This document shows positions 8,723-17,581 of a DNA stretch of 64,000 nucleotides, piece after piece (the first letter of the stretch is position 1; each line of letters starts with the position of its first letter). Both the position numbers and the translations under genes were made by a program. The stretch is from Bacillus sp. Cs-700 (GTDB taxonomy: Bacteria; Bacillota; Bacilli; Bacillales; Guptibacillaceae): assembly GCF_011082085.1 (NCBI RefSeq), contig NZ_CP041063.1, forward strand, positions 2,480,001 through 2,544,000, in the 5' to 3' direction. The notes beneath the pieces are model-generated. The model was not told where the DNA came from. It searched no databases and worked only from the letters and a program-made list of their open reading frames with translations.

Positions 8723-10078
8723 TTATATGGCGTAGTTAATTCCGCCGGACGTGCTTTCTTCTCTTTCATTTGTTACGAGCGGATTGTCTTCTAACTCATA
8801 TTCGCCTTTTCGTTCATGCCGCTTCTTTCCTTGCTGAAACTGCTGTCCCTGCTCTCCCCGTCCATCCTGCATGAATGTGTTTTGGGACCCCTGCGGCTGC
8901 TGAACGACTTCCACTTTATCAAGCTGAATGCCCTGCTGAACGAGCGTATGACGAAGCTGATGAAGCTGTGATTCGATCAATTCTTTTGCGCCAGCAGTGG
9001 CTGTAACGATGTGCGCTGTTACTTTCCCATCTGATGTCGTTAACCGAATATCAAGCTGTCCGAGATTTTCTGGAGAAAGCTTAATTCTGAAATTCGTTTC
9101 ATCACCATTTTTAGAAAGTTGCATACGCTCTGTTATCATTTCACTTAGTTCCGTGTTCAAGTAACGAGCTTGCACAGGTGCTTCTTTAACGGGTGCGTCA
9201 TTACTTTGTTTTACTAGCGGGAAGCCATCTGGCTTTTCCTCCGTTTGAACATCATCTATCGGTGATAGTTCAGGAGACGGTTGCTCCAAATTCTCTAGTT
9301 GCTCAGTTTCCGTTTGATCAACTTGCGGCCTTGCTTTTTCCCCTTCTTCCAAGACAGATCTTGTCTTGCCCTCCACTATAGCTTCTTGCTCTTCTAGCTG
9401 AGGGATTTGATCGACTGTTACCTCAAGATTTTTTTGGTTTGATGACTGTTCAGCTGTCAATTTCTTTATGATCTCGAGTGATTTTGTTGCCTCTTGCCCT
9501 TTCGGAAATTCAGTCATCTTTACCTCTTCAAGCGGCTTCGGATTAGCTAAAACTTCTTTTACACCTTGTTGCATCTTCAACCATTCTTGGTTCGAAAACT
9601 CAGGTAAAATGTCTAAGCCATTTTTTCCTTGTAACTTCAAACTTGACTCATTTACCTTGGAAACTACTGATTCAAGAGGTTGTTGGTTTCCAAACTGCTC
9701 CATGTTCATCAATTCCTGCTTCGTAAAACCAGTTAGGATGAACCCTTGCTGGCTCCCACTTTTCACTTGTACGTTCTCCATGCTTTCAAGATATCCCTGT
9801 AGCTTAGGTATGCTGGACGTTTGGCTACCTTGAAGGTCTAACGGATGTGCTCCATTATTTATCATTAGAAGATTGAGCGGTAGTTCAGCTTCACCGTATG
9901 GAACCTTACCATCACCCTGCTCCAATTCACTCTCGCCTGCAGTTCCTCGATCTTTACCCGCTTCTTGTTCATTCACCTTTATTCCTAAAGCACTTAACAA
10001 AGTTGAAAAATCAGTTGAATTGGCTGTTGGCTTAGGCTGCACGAAAACGCTTTTTCCAAGTGACTGGATGGCGTTCAC
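8723..10078 (-). CDS. fliK: Flagellar hook-length control protein FliK
   Basis: FliK measures hook length and triggers the FlhB substrate switch. The 451-residue protein has a long low-complexity, Gln/Glu-rich N-terminal half and a conserved C-terminal domain from about residue 310 (FRIKLSPENLGQLDIRLTTSDGK cut here; then LRHTLVQQGIQLDKVEVV). Start is GTG at 10076-10078 behind GAGGAGGTG. The variable N-terminal part makes only the C-terminal match diagnostic, but the operon place is exact. Confidence 0.93.
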   Translation of the reverse strand: MNAIQSLGKSVFVQPKPTANSTDFSTLLSALGIKVNEQEAGKDRGTAGESELEQGDGKVPYGEAELPLNLLMINNGAHPLDLQGSQTSSIPKLQGYLESMENVQVKSGSQQGFILTGFTKQELMNMEQFGNQQPLESVVSKVNESSLKLQGKNGLDILPEFSNQEWLKMQQGVKEVLANPKPLEEVKMTEFPKGQEATKSLEIIKKLTAEQSSNQKNLEVTVDQIPQLEEQEAIVEGKTRSVLEEGEKARPQVDQTETEQLENLEQPSPELSPIDDVQTEEKPDGFPLVKQSNDAPVKEAPVQARYLNTELSEMITERMQLSKNGDETNFRIKLSPENLGQLDIRLTTSDGKVTAHIVTATAGAKELIESQLHQLRHTLVQQGIQLDKVEVVQQPQGSQNTFMQDGRGEQGQQFQQGKKRHERKGEYELEDNPLVTNEREESTSGGINYAI

Positions 10079-10092
10079 TTTTTCACCTCCTC

Positions 10093-10938
10093 TCAGTTCG
10101 CTAAATCAGTAACGTAACTAGATGAAATCGATTCTTCCATTTCGGTAAGTAATGCCTTCCGCTTGTCATCTCCTAGTTTTTTAAGGATGGAGAGTCCCAC
10201 TTCTTTCTCTTCTTCAGACTGAGACATCTTCGAAAGGATACCGGCCGCTTCTTCTTCAGGCATTTCGGATAAGTCTTTTGCAACATCTGATGTAGAGAGC
10301 GAACTGTCTTCACGGTCAATCGCATTCATGAGAAGCGTCATTCTTTCTTGCATCGCCGCAATCTCGGGATCGTCTGCTTTTTCAAGATCTCTTAATGCAA
10401 TAGTAAGATCTGCCGCAACAGCTGCGTTCATTTTACCGAGCACTGCCGCTTGCTCTGTACTTCCCATCGCATCGAGTAAGAGAGCAGCCTCATTTAACGT
10501 GAGATTTTCCATAATCGAAGCTGACTTTGAAGCTGACATTCCTTCATAGGTTTTCGCTAACTGCTGAAGCTTCTTTTCACGCTCTTCCTTGTCAGCTAAC
10601 TCACTTTTCATTTCTTCCGTTAACGATTCCAACTCCGATTGCTTTTTCGTTAGCTTAATCTCCTGTTCATCAAGCTGTTTTTTTAACGCGGAAATTTCGC
10701 TTTCCTTGTTATCAATCTCTTTTTTTAGCAAGTCTTCTTCATTTTGATCCGTTGCTTCAGCCGTCAAATTCTTTTCAACATAGGCGATTGGTTTCTTCGT
10801 AAGAGAAGTTGCTACGGCAAACAAGTCATATCCAAGAAACGGCAGAACGACGAGCAGTACGGTCGCCATAAAGGCAAGCGGTAAAAGAAAACCGTGAATG
10901 ATGCGTTCTTTCCATGAACTTTTCTGTCGCTTTCGCAT
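10093..10938 (-). CDS. ylxF: YlxF/MotE-like membrane-anchored flagellar protein
   Basis: A 281-residue protein with one N-terminal transmembrane helix (about 14-35), a strong coiled coil (about 60-140, rich in K/E/L), and a C-terminal MgtE-N-like helical domain (MENLTLNEAALLLDAMGSTE and later LSKMSQSEEEKEVGLSIL). B. subtilis YlxF sits in the same place between fliJ and fliK. MotE-type proteins act as export or motor chaperones, which is a family inference. I prefer the ATG at 10938 over the GTG nine bases upstream because GAGGAG is then well spaced. Confidence 0.85.
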   Translation of the reverse strand: MRKRQKSSWKERIIHGFLLPLAFMATVLLVVLPFLGYDLFAVATSLTKKPIAYVEKNLTAEATDQNEEDLLKKEIDNKESEISALKKQLDEQEIKLTKKQSELESLTEEMKSELADKEEREKKLQQLAKTYEGMSASKSASIMENLTLNEAALLLDAMGSTEQAAVLGKMNAAVAADLTIALRDLEKADDPEIAAMQERMTLLMNAIDREDSSLSTSDVAKDLSEMPEEEAAGILSKMSQSEEEKEVGLSILKKLGDDKRKALLTEMEESISSSYVTDLAN

Positions 10939-10952
10939 CCCTCTCACTCCTC

Positions 10953-11405
10953 TTAGCCGTTTCTCGCCAGCATATACGCTCGCACAGTGTTTAAATCGTC
11001 CAATTCATTTTGTTCGATCATTTTCATATCGTGATAAAACTCTTCTTTTCTCGTTTCTTTGATCGATTGCCACGTTTTTTCTTCTCTTACTTTTGAAGCA
11101 AGCGTATCCTGCTGTTCGTTTACCTTGTGTTCGACCTGACTCAGCTGTTTTCGCTTTTGTTCAAGCTGCTTTTCGAGATAAGTCATATGCTCTTCTTCTT
11201 TTAAAAGCTCGATGATCGGAAGGCCCTCTAACTGACGTTGTTCAAGTCGAAGTCGCTTGGAATGAATGTCTTCTTCAAGTTGATGTGCTTCCTGCTCGAG
11301 ATTAACCTGTACTTTGAGCGACTCCGCCATTTCGAGCTGAGCCTGAGACTTCTCGTTTTCTTTCACATCCAAAATTCGTTGAAATGGGAATTGAAAAGCT
11401 GCGAT
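10953..11405 (-). CDS. fliJ: Flagellar export protein FliJ, apparently starting at ATC
   Basis: FliJ is the coiled-coil stalk of the export ATPase that links FliI to FlhA. Homology extends upstream of the first TTG at 11372. The frame reads (M)AAFQFPFQRILDVKENEK, the Bacillus FliJ N-terminus (MAYQFRFQKLLELKENEK in B. subtilis). In that frame a TGA lies four codons before GCA, and no ATG, GTG, TTG or CTG comes after it. The codon at the expected start is ATC (11403-11405), with AAAGGA about 10 bases upstream. That gives 150 residues against 147 in B. subtilis. Either a rare ATC start or a sequence error. Confidence 0.8.
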   Translation of the reverse strand: MAAFQFPFQRILDVKENEKSQAQLEMAESLKVQVNLEQEAHQLEEDIHSKRLRLEQRQLEGLPIIELLKEEEHMTYLEKQLEQKRKQLSQVEHKVNEQQDTLASKVREEKTWQSIKETRKEEFYHDMKMIEQNELDDLNTVRAYMLARNG

Positions 11406-11407
11406 GG

Positions 11408-12727
11408 TTAGTCATCCTTTCCAAATCGAGATAATAGCCGATCCTTACTTTCTTCAAATGAAGCCAGATCATCAATGCCCTGCTTTATATACTTTTCAAT
11501 CTCTGGATGAATCGAGATTGCTTTATCGATGTTGCTGTTTGTACCGGCTTTATAGGCGCCTATGTTAATTAAATCTTCCGATGACACATAGACGGAAAGT
11601 AGCCGCTTAAACTCTTCTGCTGATTTCATATGAGCGGGGGTTACAATTTCATTCATAACGCGACTGACGCTTTGCTGAACGTTAATAGCTGGATACTGCC
11701 CTTTTTGCGCAAGCTTTCGATCCAGAACGATGTGCCCGTCCAAAATGCCTCGTACCGCATCGGCAATTGGCTCATTCATATCATCGCCATCAACAAGAAC
11801 AGTGTAGAAAGCGGTAATCGATCCCGTCTCTGCCGTCCCTGATCGCTCTAATAGTTTTGGCAAAAGAGCAAAGACGCTTGGCGTGTAGCCTTTACTCGTC
11901 GGAGGCTCCCCAATCGCAAGCCCTACTTCCCGCTGTGCCATTGCAAATCGCGTCACCGAGTCCATCATCAGCATGACGTTCTTTCCTTGATCTCGGAAAA
12001 ATTCTGCAATTGACGTTGCGGTTAGTGCACCCTTAATCCGCTGTAGCGGCGGCTGATCCGATGTCGCTACAACAACAACGGATTTCTTTAAGCCCTCTTC
12101 ACCAAGATCGCGTTCAATAAAATCTCTTACTTCACGTCCACGTTCACCGATGAGCGCAATGACGTTTATATCCGCTTCTGAGTTTCGTGCTGCCATGCCC
12201 ATTAACGTACTTTTTCCAACACCGCTTCCCGCAAAAATACCGATCCGCTGCCCCTGCCCAACTGTTAACAAACCATCAATCGCGCGAACGCCAAGTTGAA
12301 AAGGCGTCGTAATCCGCGGTCTCGTCATCGGATTTGGCGGCTTTCGATTTGTGGAAACGGCCTTTAATCCACCTGGCAGATCTGTTTGATCAAGTGGTCT
12401 ACCGCGTCCATCAAGAATCGTACCTAACAGCGAATAGCCGACCTTCACTTCAAGCGGTTGTCCTGTCGCCACAACAAGACACCCAGGGCCAATCTCTGAT
12501 AAATCATGCATTGGCATAAGGAGAACACGATTTTCACGAAAGCCTACTACTTCTGCCTCGATCGGCTCCTTTAATGGCGCTGGGTACAAGTAGCAAAGCT
12601 CACCGATCTTCACTTCTGGTCCAAGCGATTCAATTGTTAGTCCGATAACCTGCGTTACTTTTCCATATTTCTGGACTGTTTCGATTGCTTGAATGTGTGA
12701 CAGATAAGGTTCAACATTAATGCTCAT
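11408..12727 (-). CDS. fliI: Flagellum-specific ATPase FliI
   Basis: FliI is the hexameric ATPase at the base of the flagellar export machine, related to F1 beta. The 439-residue product has the Walker A motif GIFAGSGVGKSTLMG near residue 165 and the Walker B-like strand VMLMMDSVTRFAMAQREVGL. The ATPase signature PSVFALLPKLLERSG comes next. I start at MSINVEPYL (ATG 12725-12727), which has GAGGAG 10 bases upstream; the longer frame adds six codons. It overlaps fliH by 11 bp and ends 2 bp before the fliJ start. Confidence 0.97.
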   Translation of the reverse strand: MSINVEPYLSHIQAIETVQKYGKVTQVIGLTIESLGPEVKIGELCYLYPAPLKEPIEAEVVGFRENRVLLMPMHDLSEIGPGCLVVATGQPLEVKVGYSLLGTILDGRGRPLDQTDLPGGLKAVSTNRKPPNPMTRPRITTPFQLGVRAIDGLLTVGQGQRIGIFAGSGVGKSTLMGMAARNSEADINVIALIGERGREVRDFIERDLGEEGLKKSVVVVATSDQPPLQRIKGALTATSIAEFFRDQGKNVMLMMDSVTRFAMAQREVGLAIGEPPTSKGYTPSVFALLPKLLERSGTAETGSITAFYTVLVDGDDMNEPIADAVRGILDGHIVLDRKLAQKGQYPAINVQQSVSRVMNEIVTPAHMKSAEEFKRLLSVYVSSEDLINIGAYKAGTNSNIDKAISIHPEIEKYIKQGIDDLASFEESKDRLLSRFGKDD

Positions 12728-13514
12728 CAATCGTACGCTCCTCAAACGTTGCTAGTAGCTGCTTTTTCATTTCAAAAAGCTGACTATGAATCGAAATATC
12801 GTACGATCCACTCGGCGTATGAACAAGTCCAGAGCCGACCTCCAAATCATTCATCGGAACGAGTTTAAGACTTGCGTTTACATCTAGCTGTTTTTCTAGC
12901 TCGTCCACCATCGGCATGACGTGTTGGTAGTCTTCTGTCGACACTTGAAAAACGACTTCACCACGATCCTGCACTTTTTTCAGCGTATCCTGAACAATAC
13001 CAAGTAGCACTTCAGGACGTTGTTCCAATTCATTCATAATAATTTTCTTCGCAATGGCCGTGCTTAGTGAGAGAAGAAATGGCTCAGCACTTTGAATCAA
13101 CTCTTCTTTTTTGTCATAAGCGGCCTTTATCATCTGTTCCATTTCTTTCTTTTGCTGATCGAACTCGAAATGAATTTGCTGCATGCCTGCTTCATACCCA
13201 GCCGCATATCCGCTTTCTTCCGCTTCTCGCACGGTTTTTTTCGTCATTTCCTGCCACTCGAGCTCTTTTTCCTGCTGCTTTTTCTCTAGATGGTGATGCA
13301 CATTCGCTTCTTCTTCTCCAAGCCTCGTTCGAATTGTATGATAGAGATCTTCAAGACGAATCATCATTTCAAGAAGCTGAGATTTCTTTTCTTCTATTGT
13401 CATTGTCCTCGTCGGAAGAATACGGCTACGTTTTGGTTCTGTCACTGTTCGCTGTTCAAGCACCTTTGGAACGGCTCGCTTTTCGCCAGAGGTTTTTCGG
13501 ATGACGTTAGACAA
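12717..13514 (-). CDS. fliH: Flagellar export ATPase regulator FliH
   Basis: FliH holds FliI at the C-ring and works as the peripheral stalk of the export ATPase. The 265-residue protein starts with TTG (13512-13514) behind GGAGGAG, has a charged helical middle with A...G-rich repeats (SGYAAGYEAGMQQIHFEFDQ), and a conserved C-terminal domain (SLSTAIAKKIIMNELEQRPE). It overlaps fliG by 8 bp and fliI by 11 bp, so translation is likely coupled. Confidence 0.92.
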   Translation of the reverse strand: MSNVIRKTSGEKRAVPKVLEQRTVTEPKRSRILPTRTMTIEEKKSQLLEMMIRLEDLYHTIRTRLGEEEANVHHHLEKKQQEKELEWQEMTKKTVREAEESGYAAGYEAGMQQIHFEFDQQKKEMEQMIKAAYDKKEELIQSAEPFLLSLSTAIAKKIIMNELEQRPEVLLGIVQDTLKKVQDRGEVVFQVSTEDYQHVMPMVDELEKQLDVNASLKLVPMNDLEVGSGLVHTPSGSYDISIHSQLFEMKKQLLATFEERTIDEH

Positions 13515-14520
13515 TCAAATCATCTCCTCCGCCGCGCGCAATCATCACATCGCCAGTTTCTTCAAGGTAGCGGATGACAGAAACGATGCGCGTTTGGGCT
13601 TCTTCCACTTCACGTAGTCGAAGTGGCCCCATTAATTCGATCTCTTCTTTTACCGTATCGACCCGGCGATTGGACATATTTCTGAAAATCGTATCCTTCA
13701 CATCATCGCTTGCGACTTTTAACGCAATGGAGAGATCTTCATCCTTTACTTCGCTAATCACAAGGCGAATCGAGCGATCATCAAGCGTCACGATATCTTC
13801 AAATACAAACATCCGCTTTTTAATCTCTTCTGCTAGATTTGGATCATCTTTTTCAAGTGAACTTAAAATCGTACGTTCTGTGCTTCGATCAACGCTGCTC
13901 AATACCTGAACAATCGCTTCCACTCCACCTGTAAATGTGTAGTCTTGGGAGCCCGTTGCGTTAAGTTTCCCTTCAATAATCGTCTCAAGCTGACTAATGA
14001 CTTCTGGTGATGTGCTATCCATTAGTGCGATACGACGCGCAACATCTGCCTGACTTTCTTGCGGCAGCGAGGAAAGAATTTGCGACGATTGCTTTGCATC
14101 AAGATAGGAAAGAACAAGCGCAATCGTCTGCGGATGCTCCTGTTGTAAAATATTTAAAATTTGATCGGGATCCGCTTTTCGTGCAAACGCAAAAGGTTTT
14201 ACTTTTAGGTTCGCTTTTAAACGCGTCAAAATTTCTTCTGCCTTCTTCGATCCAAGCGCCTGTTCAAGAACATGCCGTGCATATTCAATGCCACCGACCG
14301 CGATGTAGTCTTTCGCTTTTACCATTTGGATAAACTCGTCTACGACGGCTTCACGCTCATCAGGCTCTACTTTTCGAAGCTCTGAGATCCCAAGTGCCAG
14401 CTGATCAATTTCTTTTTCCGATAAATGTTTAAAGGTTTGTACGGATAAGTCTGGTCCTAAAGAAGTAAGAAGGATTGCCGCTTTCTGAGTTCCCGTTAAT
14501 TCTTCTGTCGTGCTCACCAT
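13507..14520 (-). CDS. fliG: Flagellar motor switch protein FliG
   Basis: FliG couples the rotor to MotA. The start MVSTTEELTGTQKAAIL (ATG 14518-14520) gives 337 residues, matching B. subtilis (338). The N-terminal domain (TGTQKAAILLTSLGPDLS), the middle domain with EHPQTIALVLSYL near residue 125, and the C-terminal torque domain (MFVFEDIVTLDDRSIRLVI) are in order. The charged C-terminal residues that face MotA are kept. The longer frame adds nine codons that overlap fliF. Confidence 0.96.
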   Translation of the reverse strand: MVSTTEELTGTQKAAILLTSLGPDLSVQTFKHLSEKEIDQLALGISELRKVEPDEREAVVDEFIQMVKAKDYIAVGGIEYARHVLEQALGSKKAEEILTRLKANLKVKPFAFARKADPDQILNILQQEHPQTIALVLSYLDAKQSSQILSSLPQESQADVARRIALMDSTSPEVISQLETIIEGKLNATGSQDYTFTGGVEAIVQVLSSVDRSTERTILSSLEKDDPNLAEEIKKRMFVFEDIVTLDDRSIRLVISEVKDEDLSIALKVASDDVKDTIFRNMSNRRVDTVKEEIELMGPLRLREVEEAQTRIVSVIRYLEETGDVMIARGGGDDLIV

Positions 14521-14528
14521 CCAACCCC

Positions 14529-16163
14529 CTATTCTTCTTTCATCCATAGTCTTAGTAGTTTCACAAATTCTTCTGGATCATTTTTTGCAAGACTTTCAAT
14601 CTCGTCTTTTCCAACTAGGGTATCTGGCGTCATATCGACTTCGCGCTCTTCGCGTGGTAAATAATGATCTTCCGGAGGACTATAAGATTGTTCAAACTCC
14701 ATGAAGTCTTCATCTTCTTTACTTACCCGGCGTCGGAAAAGTAGAAAAATTCCTCCTATAATGAGAACCCCTACTCCACCTGCAATCGTATAAAGTACCC
14801 AGGCGGGAACGCTATCCATCATCTTTGAAAACATGCCTTCTGTTGGCTCTTCATAGTCGGCCCGTCCCTTAAATTCATTCGCAAATACCGAGATCCGCTC
14901 TTCAAGAGCCGCGTCATCAAGCGGAACTTCACTTTCACTTAACGAGGTACGGACAACATTTTTAAGGACCGTGCGAATATCTTCTATATCAGCTGCAGTT
15001 AAGGTCGTGATATCATCAGCCACAGGTGGCTCTACACCAACGTTTATCGTAATATCATCAATGAGATAAGGACTTTCTTCGATCTCCTTATGAATGCGAT
15101 TCACTTCACGGTTGATGCGGTCTTCTACTTTTTCATAAGAACCGTCACCCTGGGCACCCGGATCATCTGCGTTATAGTTTGGAATTTCGCCTTCATCTGT
15201 ACCTGTTCCATCCTGAGCAGCAGCTTGATCGCCAGAATACGATTCCATAATTTTCTCAACACTTATATCAATGCCTTCACCTGTTTCTTCATCGACAGGT
15301 TCAACAAGATCTTCGGTGCGTTTTTCTTTTGTAAAATCAACGCTAGCCATGACGGAAACAACCACTTTATCCTGACCTAGAATCATGCCAAGCATTTGTT
15401 GGAGTTCCTGTTGCATGTCTTTTTCAATATCGTTACGGATATCTTCTTGTTGCTGGTAAGCGGATAAAGTTGTATCAACTCCGCCGCTTTCTCCGTAATC
15501 AAAAGCAGTTCCGTTCTGGTCCATGATGACAATGTTTTCGACAGGGAGATTCGGAACACTTTTACTTATAAGATGATAAAGCCCTGTAATTTGGCCCTGG
15601 TCAAGCTGAGCACCAGGATCCCTCGTAAGGACGATCGAAGCAGAAGCTGTTTCACCTGTTTCATCAAGCCAAACACTTTCGGCTGGTAGAGTAATCATCA
15701 CTTTTGATTCCTGAATACCGCCAATTTGCTCAATTAAATAACTCAATTCATTTTGCATCGCATCTCGTTCTACAACATCGAATTGGCGATCTGTCATTCC
15801 CATGCCCATGTTTTCACTAAAGATGCTGTAGTTCACGTTACCGCTTTTTGGAATACCTTCAGCCGCTAGACTTACTTTTAAATCAGACGCCTGATCTTTT
15901 GGCACACTGATCGTTGTTCCATCAGCTGAAACTTCCACGGGAATCCCTTTCTGCTCGATGGCCCCTTTGATTTCACCAGCTTCGGTCGGCGTTAAATTAG
16001 AATAAATCGGTGTTAAATTGGGTTTAGACATCCAAAAAACAAGGAATAGAAGTAGGAGAAGAGTGACGAGAAATGTCCCTCCGATCAGCCATTTCGTTTT
16101 TGTGGAATAGCTTCCCCACATTTCTTGCCAGCGACTTTTAAAGTTCAGTAGTTGTTGGTTCAT
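14529..16163 (-). CDS. fliF: Flagellar MS-ring protein FliF
   Basis: FliF builds the MS-ring in the cytoplasmic membrane. The 544-residue protein has a first transmembrane helix at about 25-45, ring-building motifs (NLTPTEAGEIKGAIEQKGIP; the VSLAAEGIPKSGNVNYSIF region) and a second transmembrane helix near 445-465 (VLYTIAGGVGVLIIGGIFLL). The short cytoplasmic C-terminus binds FliG. An acidic low-complexity insert (about 315-345) sits between the ring domains. Confidence 0.96.
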   Translation of the reverse strand: MNQQLLNFKSRWQEMWGSYSTKTKWLIGGTFLVTLLLLLFLVFWMSKPNLTPIYSNLTPTEAGEIKGAIEQKGIPVEVSADGTTISVPKDQASDLKVSLAAEGIPKSGNVNYSIFSENMGMGMTDRQFDVVERDAMQNELSYLIEQIGGIQESKVMITLPAESVWLDETGETASASIVLTRDPGAQLDQGQITGLYHLISKSVPNLPVENIVIMDQNGTAFDYGESGGVDTTLSAYQQQEDIRNDIEKDMQQELQQMLGMILGQDKVVVSVMASVDFTKEKRTEDLVEPVDEETGEGIDISVEKIMESYSGDQAAAQDGTGTDEGEIPNYNADDPGAQGDGSYEKVEDRINREVNRIHKEIEESPYLIDDITINVGVEPPVADDITTLTAADIEDIRTVLKNVVRTSLSESEVPLDDAALEERISVFANEFKGRADYEEPTEGMFSKMMDSVPAWVLYTIAGGVGVLIIGGIFLLFRRRVSKEDEDFMEFEQSYSPPEDHYLPREEREVDMTPDTLVGKDEIESLAKNDPEEFVKLLRLWMKEE

Positions 16164-16184
16164 CTTTTATCCATCCCTGATTGG

Positions 16185-16475
16185 CTACATTTGCATGCGC
16201 ATGATTTCCTGGTATGATTCAATAACCTTATTTCTCACTTCAACTGTTAGATTGAGAGATAGTGAGGCTTTTTTTGCTGCAAGCATAACTTCATGAACAT
16301 CCTGTACTTCTCCAGTTACGAGCTTATTTGTCATTTGTTCCGATGCCACCTGGTTATCGTTCACTTGTTTAATCGCATTCTGCAGCATTTGACCAAAATC
16401 AGCTGTTGCCTCTCCTGAAGAAACCTGAGGCTTTGCTTGAGCAGGAAGCTGCTGAAGTGCACTAATCGTGTTCAT
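16185..16475 (-). CDS. fliE: Hook-basal body complex protein FliE
   Basis: FliE joins the MS-ring to the rod. The 96-residue product carries the conserved C-terminal half: VMLAAKKASLSLNLTVEVRN then KVIESYQEIMRMQM, which is the family signature. GGGGGA lies before the ATG. It sits between flgC and fliF as in B. subtilis. Confidence 0.95.
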   Translation of the reverse strand: MNTISALQQLPAQAKPQVSSGEATADFGQMLQNAIKQVNDNQVASEQMTNKLVTGEVQDVHEVMLAAKKASLSLNLTVEVRNKVIESYQEIMRMQM

Positions 16476-16499
16476 ATAATCCCCCTATGCTCGACATCT

Positions 16500-16949
16500 C
16501 TACTTCCCAAGCTCGAGCGCTTTCATATACATACTTTTTGTGGCGTTTAACGCCGTTACGTTTGCTTCATATGACCGTGAGGCTGACATAAGATCAACCA
16601 TTTCCTTCACCATATCAACATTCGGCATCTCTACGTATCCCTCTTCATTCGCATCGGGATGAGCGGGATTATAAACAAGCTTATTTGGCGCATTATCTTC
16701 TTGTACGTTCGATACTTTCACTCCAGTAGAAGACGCTTCGTTCCCCATCGCCTTTTGGAGCTTGCTTTCAAACGAGTTTTCCTCTAGCTCTACTACTTTT
16801 CGCTTGTACGGCTGCCATTCACCATCAACAAGTTCTGAACGCGTTGTTTCGGCATTCGCAATATTTGAGGAAACGACGTCCATTCGGAGTCGGTTTGCTG
16901 TTAACGCTGAAGCGCTCGCATTGAATCCATTAAATAAATTCATTCTCAT
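16500..16949 (-). CDS. flgC: Proximal rod protein FlgC
   Basis: FlgC is a rod subunit. The 149-residue protein shows the rod signature ASALTANRLRMDVVSSNIAN near residue 13 and the C-terminal helix MVKEMVDLMSASRSYEANVT. Its ATG overlaps the flgB stop (TAATG). MNLFNGFN, two codons in, is an equally plausible start with better spacing to GGGAG. Confidence 0.96.
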   Translation of the reverse strand: MRMNLFNGFNASASALTANRLRMDVVSSNIANAETTRSELVDGEWQPYKRKVVELEENSFESKLQKAMGNEASSTGVKVSNVQEDNAPNKLVYNPAHPDANEEGYVEMPNVDMVKEMVDLMSASRSYEANVTALNATKSMYMKALELGK

Positions 16950-17338
16950 TAGCTCCCTCGAATTGCGGTTTGTAAGTCACGGAATTGGCTATTCGTCTTT
17001 TCAACCATCGCATTGTACCAAAGCTGGTTTTTCGCGAGTTCTGCCATTTCAACATCCATGTCAACGTTGTTTCCATTCGATTGATTTACTGTACTTTGAT
17101 CCGTCTTCACAACGGGATTTAATGAATTTTTTTCGTAACTAAACGGGACGTGTTTGGGGTTTGATTTGTAGCTCTGCAGATTTTTAGTGGCTTCCTGCAG
17201 GTTATCTTGAAATGAAACGGTTTGTCGTTTGTAATTAGGGGTGTCAACATTTGATATATTTGACGTAATGGTTCGCTGTTGAACCATTGACGCATTTAAT
17301 GCTTGTTCAAGCGGTTTGATCGATTGAAAAACATTCAC
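16949..17338 (-). CDS. flgB: Proximal rod protein FlgB
   Basis: FlgB is the first rod protein and the first gene of the long operon. I place the start at the GTG 17336-17338 (VNVFQSIKPLEQALNASMVQ), which gives 129 residues, the B. subtilis length; the longer frame runs into the promoter region. AAGGAG is 13 bases upstream of this GTG, which is wide, and a closer GGAAAG may also serve. The signature RTITSNISNVDTPNYKRQTV is present. The region upstream to 17581 is shared with divergent flhO. Confidence 0.92.
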   Translation of the reverse strand: MNVFQSIKPLEQALNASMVQQRTITSNISNVDTPNYKRQTVSFQDNLQEATKNLQSYKSNPKHVPFSYEKNSLNPVVKTDQSTVNQSNGNNVDMDVEMAELAKNQLWYNAMVEKTNSQFRDLQTAIRGS

Positions 17339-17581
17339 GAAGCTTTCCACACTCCTTGTATAAATGTGTATTTGTAGGTAAATATTGGTTATGTGTCCAA
17401 AAGTATACTCATTCGACATTTTTTTCGATATTGATAGCATAGCATTGTCAAAAATAATAGTAAATGAGTGTTTTCACCTAAAAAACGACTTTTTTCACTT
17501 AATTTTCCCATATCCAAGCGGTATAATAGAGGTATAATTTTCTAAGTACACGTACGATCGTACTACGATGGGAGCGAAAAA
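17339..17581. promoter_or_regulatory. Divergent intergenic region between the flgB operon and flhO-flhP
   Basis: This 243-bp stretch should hold the promoters of the main flagellar operon (minus) and of flhO-flhP (plus). On the plus strand two TATAAT boxes lie at 17522-17527 and 17533-17538; the first has TTAATT 17 bases upstream, a poor -35. On the minus strand a perfect TTGACA lies at 17446-17451 but no good -10 follows at 16-18 bases. I found no clear sigma-D pattern here. The region is AT-rich. Confidence 0.4.

Noticed and set aside
9468-9833. 121-codon plus-strand ORF opposite fliK
   Set aside because: Antisense shadow; fliK explains the region and no ribosome binding site is present.
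10953-11372. fliJ starting at TTG 11372
   Set aside because: It would lack 11 conserved N-terminal residues and has no ribosome binding site; the ATC at 11405 fits length and homology better.
13067-13504. 145-codon plus-strand ORF opposite fliH
   Set aside because: Antisense shadow of a helical, charged protein; its translation is Phe/Ser/Leu-rich without family likeness.
17446-17451. TTGACA as the promoter of the main flagellar operon
   Set aside because: No acceptable -10 at 16-18 bases; kept only as a note in the intergenic entry.
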